The notes below the pieces were generated by a model. That model was not told the DNA's origin. It worked only from the letters and a program-made list of their open reading frames with translations, and did not search any database. A program made the position numbers and the translations under genes. From UBA7672 sp964529555 (GTDB lineage Bacteria; Pseudomonadota; Alphaproteobacteria; Caulobacterales; Hyphomonadaceae): a DNA stretch of 5,164 nucleotides. The DNA lies in the NCBI GenBank assembly GCA_964529555.1, contig CAZGWV010000164.1, forward strand, positions 1 through 5,164, read 5' to 3'. Shown in pieces: positions 1 to 4,533 of this stretch (its first letter is position 1; each line of letters opens with the position of its first letter).

Positions 1-7
1 ACCGCGC

Positions 8-14
8 AAGGGGA
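8..14 (+). promoter_or_regulatory. Shine-Dalgarno site of the DUF1905 gene
   Basis: AAGGGGA lies 7 bases before the ATG at 22. This purine run is a good match to the anti-SD sequence and fixes the start of the downstream gene. The promoter must lie outside the window. Confidence 0.75.
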
Positions 15-21
15 CACCCAC

Positions 22-474
22 ATGCCCAAATTCAGGATCACTCTCCGCAAGGCCGAGGCGATGGACGCGATGGGGATCGCAGTCCCTCCGGCGGTGGTGG
101 AAGGCTTCGGGCAGGGCAAGCGCCCGAAAGTCACCGTCACGCTAAACGGCTACACCTACCGCTCCACTGTGGCCGTCATGGGCGGCAAGTTCCTGCTGCC
201 CCTCGCCAAGGTCCACCGCGAAGCCTCCGGCGTCAAGGACGGCCAGAAGGTCGAGGTCACACTGGAACTCGACACCGCCCCGCGCGAGGTCGAGGTCCCC
301 AGGGACTTCGCCGCCGCCCTGAAGAAAGCCGGCCTCCGCGCCGCCTTCGACGCGCTCGCCTTCACCCATCGCAAGGAACACGTCCGCGCCATCGAGGAAG
401 CCAAAGCTCCCGAAACCCGCCTGCGCCGCATCGAGAAAGCCGTCGCGATGGTGGCCGCGAAGGCGAAGAAATAG
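22..474 (+). CDS. DUF1905 / YdeI (OmdA)-type domain protein
   Basis: 150 residues, complete, ATG start with a strong SD, TAG stop. Residues about 3-85 look like a DUF1905 beta-barrel: an 'IAVPPAVVEGFGQGKRPKVTVTLNG' style stretch is visible (I19 to G43), then a 'MGGKFLLPL' strand (53-61) and 'GVKDGQKVEVTLELDT' (70-85). Residues about 93-146 match the helical YdeI/OmpD-associated region often called bacteriocin-protection or OmdA: P93-D95 then AAAL, 'RKEHVRAIEEAK' (117-128) and 'ETRLRRIEK' (131-139). No signal peptide or membrane segment is seen, so it is probably cytosolic. The family name comes from genetic links in enterobacteria; no reaction is established, and the role here is unknown. The C-terminus is Ala/Lys-rich. 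It seems to be a single gene or the last of an operon entering from the left, since non-coding DNA follows. Family assignment is confident; function is not. Confidence 0.9.
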   Translation: MPKFRITLRKAEAMDAMGIAVPPAVVEGFGQGKRPKVTVTLNGYTYRSTVAVMGGKFLLPLAKVHREASGVKDGQKVEVTLELDTAPREVEVPRDFAAALKKAGLRAAFDALAFTHRKEHVRAIEEAKAPETRLRRIEKAVAMVAAKAKK

Positions 475-487
475 GGCACACCCTCAG

Positions 488-522
488 GTTGCAGCGCGTT
501 TCTACAGCGCTTGTCCTGCAAC
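488..522 (+). terminator. possible stem-loop behind the DUF1905 gene
   Basis: GTTGCAG (488-494) and CTGCAAC (516-522) are perfect 7-base inverted repeats beginning 13 bases after the stop codon. Inside, CGC (495-497) can pair with GCG (507-509). There is no T run after the stem, so it would be an atypical intrinsic terminator or only a 3'-end stabilising hairpin. The position is its main support. Confidence 0.3.
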
Positions 523-532
523 GCTTCACAGC

Positions 533-635
533 TTGTCATCCCCGAAGCGCGCAGCGCTATCCGGGACCCATTTCACGACCCCGACAGCCTCACGATGGGT
601 CCCGGCTCTCCGCTTCGCTGCGGCCGGGATGACAA
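533..635. repeat. REPIN-like / MITE-like inverted repeat element
   Basis: The ends are perfect 10-base inverted repeats: TTGTCATCCC (533-542) and GGGATGACAA (626-635). The inner ends of the arms are also perfect inverted repeats: CCGGGACCCAT (561-571) and ATGGGTCCCGG (595-605). Each arm folds on itself. The left arm has TCCC/GGGA (539-542/563-566) with AGCGC-gca-GCGCT (546-558) inside. The right arm has TCCCGGC/GCCGGGA (600-606/623-629) with CGC/GCG (611-613/620-622) inside. The spacer is about 23 bases (572-594). Two inverted hairpin arms round a short spacer is the layout of REPINs/BIMEs. 'GTCATCCC...GGGATGAC' repeats are common between genes in alphaproteobacteria, from general memory. I see one full copy here; a possible relative is at 1958-1972. 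Confidence 0.75.
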
Positions 636-679
636 CCGTAGGTAGATCGCCGCCATCGTTTCGCGCCGCCGCTCTCCAC

Positions 680-703
680 CGATCACGACAACATTTGTGA
701 TCG
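680..703. promoter_or_regulatory. 24-bp dyad, possible operator
   Basis: CGATCAC (680-686) and GTGATCG (697-703) are perfect 7-base inverted repeats with a 10-base, AT-richer spacer. Centre-to-centre spacing is about 17 bases, roughly one and a half helical turns. It lies about 60 bases before the preferred ATG (763) of the small helical protein, a fitting place for an operator. No U run follows, so a terminator is less likely. The binding protein is unknown. Confidence 0.35.
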
Positions 704-712
704 CGCTTCGCC

Positions 713-746
713 GCATGAGAGAGTCGACTCGTCTTCCCGCTCATGC
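713..746. other. nested dyad in the leader of the small gene
   Basis: GCATGAG (713-719) and CTCATGC (740-746) are perfect 7-base inverted repeats. Between them sits the 10-base perfect palindrome GAGTCGACTC (721-730). It ends 16 bases before the ATG at 763, so in RNA it would form a leader hairpin close to the start; in DNA it could be a second operator. No consensus is recognised. Confidence 0.3.
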
Positions 747-762
747 TTCCTATTTCTTCAGA

Positions 763-957
763 ATGCGCGAACAGGAAACACGCACTCAGACCCTCACCAT
801 GCTCCGCGAGCGTCGCGAGCGGCTGGCGACTGAACTCGCCTCGCTCGAGCCCGTACCCCCAGCCCAGGGCGGCCTGTCCGCCCGCGAGCTGGTGATCTGG
901 CGCAACCGCCTCGCCGAACTCGACGCCCGCATCGAGCAGTACCGCGAAGCTGGCTGA
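763..957 (+). CDS. small charged helical protein, unknown function
   Basis: 64 residues from ATG 763, TGA stop. The body is Arg/Glu-rich and helical: 'MLRERRERLATELASLE' (13-29), a Pro/Gly break 'PVPPAQGGLS' (30-39), then 'ARELVIWRNRLAELDARIEQYRE' in the C-terminal part. The two helices have heptad-like leucines and could pair as a short hairpin. No signal peptide, cysteine or known motif is seen. Codons from about 790 onward end almost always in G or C, like neighbouring genes, which supports real coding. The start is uncertain: the frame is open from GTG 697, with ATG at 715, 763 and 799, and none has a good SD. Codon use upstream of 763 is unlike coding DNA, so I prefer 763 (799 is the alternative). 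Its stop lies 6 bases from the end of the convergent regulator gene. I do not recognise the family. Confidence 0.55.
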   Translation: MREQETRTQTLTMLRERRERLATELASLEPVPPAQGGLSARELVIWRNRLAELDARIEQYREAG

Positions 958-963
958 GGACGT

Positions 964-1926
964 CTAGACCCGCGCTAAGCGGCGCAGCGCCTGAGGCGGC
1001 TGCCCGAACGCGCGCACGAAAGCCCGTCGCATCCGCTCGGGATCGCCAAAGCCAACCGCCCGCGCGATGCCTTCCACCGGCTCGGCCGAATGCTCCACGC
1101 GCTCGCGCGCCGCCTCCAGCCGCATCCGCTCCACCGCCTTGGCGGGCGTGACCCCGGTTTCCGCCGTGAAAGCGCGGGCAAAGTTCCGTGGGCTCATATT
1201 CGCCCGCGCCGCCAGCGCCTCGACCGTCAGCTCCTCCTCCAGCCGCTCCCGCGCCCAGCCGAGCAGGTGGGTGAACCGCCCCTCCGTCCGCTCGATGTCC
1301 AGCAGCGCCGAGAACTGCGACTGCCCGCCCGGCCGCCGGTGATACACCACCAGTTCCTGCGCCGATTTCCGGGCCACGTCCTCGCCCAGATCGTCGGCGA
1401 TCAGCGCCAGCGCCAGATCGATCCCCGCCGTGATCCCCGCCGACGTCCAGATCTTCCCGTCGCGCGTATAGATGCGGTCCGGCTCCAGAAGGGCCTGCGG
1501 ATAACGTTGGCGGAAATCGGGCGTCCGGCCCCAGTGCGTGGTGCAGCGCTTGCCGTCCAGCACCCCCGCCTGCGCCAGCACATAGGCGCCCGAGCAAACC
1601 GAAGCCACCCGCCGCGCCGACTTCACCGCCGCCCGCACAAACGCCTGCACCCGGCTGTCGCGCATCACAGTCCGCGCGCCATTGCCGCCCGCGATCACCA
1701 GCGTGTCATAGGCGGGCTTCGCCGGCATCGTCCCCGCCATCATCACAACGCCCGAGGAGGCGCGCACAGGCCCCGCAACCGGCGCGATCACCTCCAGCGA
1801 ATACGGCGCCGGGTTCATCCCCCGCATCGGCATCTCGAAAGCAGAGATCGGCCCCGCCGCATCCAGCAGCTGGAAATCCTCGAAGATCATCACGCCGATG
1901 GTGCGTGGCTTCAGCCGGCGCGGCAT
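964..1926 (-). CDS. GlxA-family transcriptional regulator (DJ-1/PfpI + AraC)
   Basis: 320 residues, ATG at 1926 on the minus strand, TAG stop. Residues about 9-195 form a DJ-1/PfpI (class I glutamine amidotransferase-like) domain: 'VMIFEDFQLLDAAGPISAFE' region at 12-31, 'LVIAGGNGAR' (76-85), the nucleophile elbow with Cys111 (VCSGAYVLAQAG) and His131 (CTTHW). Residues about 215-318 form an AraC-type DNA-binding domain with two helix-turn-helices: one at about 233-255 (TVEALAARANMSPRNFARAF) and one at about 283-307 (VEGIARAVGFGDPERMRRAF). The family normally runs 310-350 residues, so it is full length. GlxA-family regulators sense small molecules, often nitrogen compounds, through the DJ-1 domain and usually activate adjacent genes. 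The divergent isonitrile-hydratase-like gene across the gap is the natural target. The effector is unknown. Cys and His are retained, which many purely sensory members also show, so they do not prove catalysis. Confidence 0.93.
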   Translation of the reverse strand: MPRRLKPRTIGVMIFEDFQLLDAAGPISAFEMPMRGMNPAPYSLEVIAPVAGPVRASSGVVMMAGTMPAKPAYDTLVIAGGNGARTVMRDSRVQAFVRAAVKSARRVASVCSGAYVLAQAGVLDGKRCTTHWGRTPDFRQRYPQALLEPDRIYTRDGKIWTSAGITAGIDLALALIADDLGEDVARKSAQELVVYHRRPGGQSQFSALLDIERTEGRFTHLLGWARERLEEELTVEALAARANMSPRNFARAFTAETGVTPAKAVERMRLEAARERVEHSAEPVEGIARAVGFGDPERMRRAFVRAFGQPPQALRRLARV

Positions 1927-1933
1927 GGGATGG

Positions 1934-1938
1934 CCTCT
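1934..1938 (-). promoter_or_regulatory. Shine-Dalgarno site of the GlxA-like gene
   Basis: On the minus strand AGAGG lies 7 bases before the ATG at 1926. It decides the start over the longer open frame, which continues without a stop up to and through the N gap. Confidence 0.6.
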
Positions 1939-1947
1939 GGCAGAAAA

Positions 1948-1971
1948 GGCGGGAACATTGTCATTCCCGCC
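1948..1971. repeat. perfect 8-bp stem-loop at the contig edge
   Basis: GGCGGGAA (1948-1955) and TTCCCGCC (1964-1971) pair perfectly round an 8-base loop. Read on the minus strand the stem is followed by TTTT (1947-1944), so it resembles a weak intrinsic terminator or attenuator about 20 bases before the GlxA-like start. The segment 1958-1972 (TTGTCATTCCCGCCA) also resembles the end of the 533-635 element with one extra T. It could thus be a second repeat copy, an operator, or a leader hairpin; the gap prevents a choice. Confidence 0.5.
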
Positions 1972-1972
1972 A

Positions 1973-2072
1973 NNNNNNNNNNNNNNNNNNNNNNNNNNNN
2001 NNNNNNNNNNNNNNNNNNNNNNNNNNNNNNNNNNNNNNNNNNNNNNNNNNNNNNNNNNNNNNNNNNNNNNNN
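1973..2072. other. 100-N scaffold gap
   Basis: Exactly 100 N, a length often used by convention when the true gap size is unknown. It removes the start codon and first few codons of the plus-strand DJ-1 gene and the promoters of both flanking genes. Order and distance of the two contigs depend on the assembler's linking evidence, not on sequence shown here. Confidence 0.97.
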
Positions 2073-2742
2073 CACCGTCTTCGCCATCTGGCCGGGCATG
2101 ACCCATCTCGACTTCACCGGCCCGCATCAGGTGCTCAGCCGCCTCCCCGGCGCGCAAACCATCGTCGCCAGCCCAGCAGGCGGCAACGTCCCCGGCGATG
2201 GCCTGGTCTTCGCCGGCACGGTGCGCATCGCGGACGTGGAGCGTTGCGACCTCATCTGCGTTCCCGGCGGCATCGGCGCGACGCAAGTGGCGCAGGACCT
2301 GGAGTTCATCGCCAACATCCGCCGCCTGGCGCTCGGTTCGCGCTACATCACGTCAGTCTGCACCGGCTCGCTCATCCTCGGCGCCGCCGGTCTGCTGAAG
2401 GGCAGGCGCGCCGCGTGCCACTGGGCATGGGCGCACCTCCTCGAACTCTTCGGCGCCACTCACGATCCCGCCCGCGTCGCGCGCGATGGAAACATCATCA
2501 CCGGCGGCGGCGTCACCGCCGGCATCGATTTCGCCTTCACCGTGCTGGCGGAAATCGCCGGCGAGGATTTCGCGCGAACCGTCCAGCTGGGCCTCGAATA
2601 CGCCCCCGCGCCGCCCTTCGACAGCGGCCACCCCGCGACAGCCCCGAGCGAAATCCGGGAACGCTTCGACGCCGTCCGCGCGAAGATGATGGAGCAGCGC
2701 ACGGAAGAGGCCCGCAAGGCGGCGGCGATGATGCCGGGCTAA
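2073..2742 (+). CDS. inhA: DJ-1/PfpI protein, isonitrile hydratase-like (5' end in gap)
   Basis: 222 complete codons are visible from 2074 to a TAA stop; the start is in the gap. Isonitrile hydratases are about 228 residues, so perhaps 5-12 residues are missing. Visible landmarks, numbered from the first complete codon: 'HLDFTGPHQVLSRLPGA' (11-27) with Asp13, 'DLICVPGGIGA' (59-69), the nucleophile elbow SVCTGS with Cys96, 'LILGAAGLLKGRRAACHW' (100-117) with His116, 'ITGGGVTAGIDF' (142-153) and 'LQLEY.P.PPF.SG'-like 'LGLEYAPAPPFDSG' (172-185). The LDFTGP, SVCTGS and GGGVTAGIDF blocks are the signature of the Pseudomonas InhA type, which hydrates isonitriles to N-substituted formamides with the Cys and a nearby Asp. 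Unlike the regulator gene it has no DNA-binding domain, and it is probably cytosolic. An odd point is ACHW where relatives usually have TTHW, giving a second Cys (115) beside the conserved His. The activity is inferred from family likeness; another DJ-1 hydrolase role is possible. Confidence 0.85.
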
Positions 2743-2758
2743 TTCCCGCGCCTCGCGC

Positions 2759-3730
2759 CTAGTTCGTCGCGGTCGCGGTTGAGCCTGCCGCCCCGCCCGG
2801 CTTGAGGAATTTCACCAGCACGCGCTGGCCCACCAGCACCGGGGCGGCTTCGGCGTTGACCACGACTTCGACCACGCGCTCGTCGGCGCGTTCGCTGGGG
2901 TCGTCGGAGCGGAGTTTGCGGGCGCCCATGACGCCGGCGATGCGGATGACTTCGCCCGAATAGGTCGAGGCCTGATCGGACTCCGGCACGATCTCGACTT
3001 TCTGGCCGACCGCGACCTGCGTGATCGAGCGTTCCTCGACCTCGGCGCGGACGATGCGCATGGCGTCGGGCTGGAGCTGGAACATGGCCGTGACGCTGAA
3101 GGTGGAGGCGCCCGAGCCGGGGTTGGCGTAGCGGCGGACGATGGTGCCGTCCGCAGGGGCGCGGATCACATGCAGCTCGACCTGGTAGTTCGCCTCGGCC
3201 AGCTGGGCGCGGACGAGGGAGATCGACGTGCGCTGGGCGGCGACCTGGGCTTCGAGTTGTTTAGTGCGGTCCTGCGCCTGTTCGTAGGCCTGCGTGGAGG
3301 CGGCGTCTTCGGAGGTCAGGCGCTTGAGGCGGGCTTCCTCGCGGATGGCGGCTTCGAGCTGGACTTCGAGGATGGGAAGCTGGGCTTCGGCCTGTTGAAG
3401 CTGGGCGGCGACGCGGTTGCGCGAGAGGCGGCTGTCGTCGTCTTCCTGGCGGGCCAGCACCTGGCCTTCGGTGACCTTGTCGCCTTCCTGCACCAGCACT
3501 TCCTTGACGATGCCGGGCGCGCGGGCGGCGACATCGACGAGGCCGCCCTCGATGTCCACCTTGCCGGCGGAAATGGCCGAATAGGGCGTGTTGATCGACT
3601 TGGGGTCGATGCCCGCGCCTGGCGCACCGGGGCCGCCGGGACCGCCCGGACCGCCCGGCGCGGGGCCGCCGCAGGCCGTGAGCGCGAGCAGGCTGGACAG
3701 GACGAACAGCGAGATGGGGAGGCGTTTCAT
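2759..3730 (-). CDS. ABC-exporter membrane fusion protein (HlyD/DevB/MacA-like), lipoprotein
   Basis: 323 residues, ATG at 3730, TAG stop; 17 bases after the ATPase stop, with a weak GGAAA-type SD. Residues 1-20 are a lipoprotein signal with positively charged start (MKR), hydrophobic core and lipobox LTAC, Cys20. A Gly/Pro-rich linker follows (21-40). The two lipoyl half-motifs are at about 66-94 (ARAPGIVKEVLVQEGDKVTEGQ) and 188-207 (VIRAPADGTIVRRYANPG). Between them a coiled-coil hairpin spans about 98-182, with the TolC-docking pattern R134-x3-L138-x6-S145 at its tip. A beta-barrel/membrane-proximal part runs from about 211 to 308, with a short low-complexity tail. It would bridge the inner-membrane permease to an outer-membrane channel in the periplasm. 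DevB or MacA are the closest types by architecture and partners. The residue after Cys20 is Gly, not the Asp that retains E. coli adaptors in the inner membrane; sorting rules may differ here. Substrate unknown. Confidence 0.9.
   Translation of the reverse strand: MKRLPISLFVLSSLLALTACGGPAPGGPGGPGGPGAPGAGIDPKSINTPYSAISAGKVDIEGGLVDVAARAPGIVKEVLVQEGDKVTEGQVLARQEDDDSRLSRNRVAAQLQQAEAQLPILEVQLEAAIREEARLKRLTSEDAASTQAYEQAQDRTKQLEAQVAAQRTSISLVRAQLAEANYQVELHVIRAPADGTIVRRYANPGSGASTFSVTAMFQLQPDAMRIVRAEVEERSITQVAVGQKVEIVPESDQASTYSGEVIRIAGVMGARKLRSDDPSERADERVVEVVVNAEAAPVLVGQRVLVKFLKPGGAAGSTATATN
3630..3656. repeat. 9-bp tandem repeat coding the Gly/Pro linker
   Basis: GGACCGCCC occurs twice exactly (3639-3647 and 3648-3656), with a 7-of-9 match just before (3630-3638). 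It encodes the repeated Gly-Gly-Pro steps between the lipobox and the first folded part of the adaptor. The copies stay in frame, so slippage would lengthen or shorten the linker by three residues per unit. Confidence 0.7.
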
Positions 3731-3747
3731 GACGGTTTTCCGTTCTC

Positions 3748-4533
3748 TCAATGATGTACGAACAGGGCGGGATCGGCGTCGGTCGACGTGATCACTCCGT
3801 CTTCGATCGTGATGATGCGGTCGGCGAAGGTGGCGAGGCGCGCGTCGTGCGTGACGCAGAGCACGGTTGCGCCCTGCTCCTTCGCCATCTTGCGCAGGAG
3901 CGTCATCACCACATTGCCGTTCTCCCCGTCGAGCGCGGAGGTCGGCTCGTCGGCGAAGATGAGCTTCGGCTTCTTGGCGAGCGCGCGGGCGATGGCGACG
4001 CGCTGCTTCTCGCCGCCGGACATGCGGTCGGGACGGTTGCGCAGGCGGTGGCCGAGATTGACGTCCGTGAGAGCGGCTTCGGCGGCGGCTTTGCGCTCGG
4101 CCTTTTTCTTCTTCATAAATTTGAGGACGATCTGCACCTGCTGGCTGGCGGTGAGCGCCGGGAACAGGTTGAAGCCCTGGAAGATGAAGCCGCAATTGGC
4201 GAGGCGGAAGCGGTCGATCTTGCGGCGCGGCAGTTTCCAGATGTTGGTGTCGAGCGCGACGACGCTGCCCGAGTCCGGCTTCATCAGGCCGGAGACGGCG
4301 GCGAGCAGCGTGGACTTGCCCGAGCCCGAGGGGCCCATGACGAGCACGATCTCGCCGGGCTCGATCAGGAGGTCTATGCCCTTGAGGACGTCGACCATCA
4401 TCTGCCCGGCCTTGAAGCTCTTGCGGATGCCGCGCGCTTCGATGGCCCAGCGCTTGCCGGCCTCCTCGGGGCGCGGCGCCGAGACGGGGGCATCCTCGAT
4501 CTCGGGTTTCTTCCTGCGGAGTGCGTTGATCAT
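3748..4533 (-). CDS. ABC transporter ATPase (DevA/MacB/LolD-type)
   Basis: 261 residues, ATG at 4533, TGA stop. All nucleotide-binding motifs are present: Walker A GPSGSGKST (67-75), Q-loop Gln119 in FIFQGFNLFPALTA, signature MSGGEKQR (171-178), Walker B LIFADEP (191-197) with Glu196, D-loop SALD (199-202) and switch His229 in VTHD. The FQGFNLFP and DEPTSALD blocks are typical of the ATPases that drive FtsX-type permeases (MacB, LolD, DevA). About 30 residues precede the core fold and are charged and Pro-rich. A lysine-rich stretch KFMKKKKAERK (138-148) sits in the helical subdomain. The start codon overlaps the permease stop (ATGA), so translation is probably coupled and the protein made in step with its partner. 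It works at the cytosolic face of the inner membrane and powers the permease mechanically. Substrate not deducible. Confidence 0.95.
   Translation of the reverse strand: MINALRRKKPEIEDAPVSAPRPEEAGKRWAIEARGIRKSFKAGQMMVDVLKGIDLLIEPGEIVLVMGPSGSGKSTLLAAVSGLMKPDSGSVVALDTNIWKLPRRKIDRFRLANCGFIFQGFNLFPALTASQQVQIVLKFMKKKKAERKAAAEAALTDVNLGHRLRNRPDRMSGGEKQRVAIARALAKKPKLIFADEPTSALDGENGNVVMTLLRKMAKEQGATVLCVTHDARLATFADRIITIEDGVITSTDADPALFVHH

Larger units (their letters stand above)
475..762. other. non-coding stretch with several dyads
   Basis: 288 bases between the DUF1905 gene and the most likely start of the small helical protein. It holds the 488-522 stem-loop, the REPIN-like element at 533-635, and the dyads at 680-703 and 713-746, each listed separately. 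Codon-like third-position G/C bias is lost here, and I see no tRNA, rRNA or convincing sigma-70 promoter. Confidence 0.7.

Noticed and set aside
526..744. Minus-strand frame of 72 codons across the repeat element
   Set aside because: It is a translation of the REPIN-like element and flanking dyads, with no SD and no coding-like codon use.
962..990. Possible bidirectional terminator between the small gene and the regulator (GTCTAGAC palindrome and GCGCT...AGCGC)
   Set aside because: The stems are only 4-5 bp, no T run follows on either strand, and most of it lies in the coding end of the regulator.
794..1597. Minus-strand Gly/Ala/Arg-rich frame of 267 codons
   Set aside because: Out-of-frame reading of the regulator gene, low complexity and no domain.
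1090..2742. Very long plus-strand open frame from antisense of the regulator gene through the N gap into the isonitrile hydratase-like gene
   Set aside because: It exists only because N codons carry no stops and high GC makes antisense frames open; the part before the gap is rich in Arg/His/Pro and shows no family motif.
2743..2758. Terminator between the convergent isonitrile hydratase-like gene and the adaptor gene
   Set aside because: Only 16 bases separate the stops and no stable stem with a T run can be drawn.
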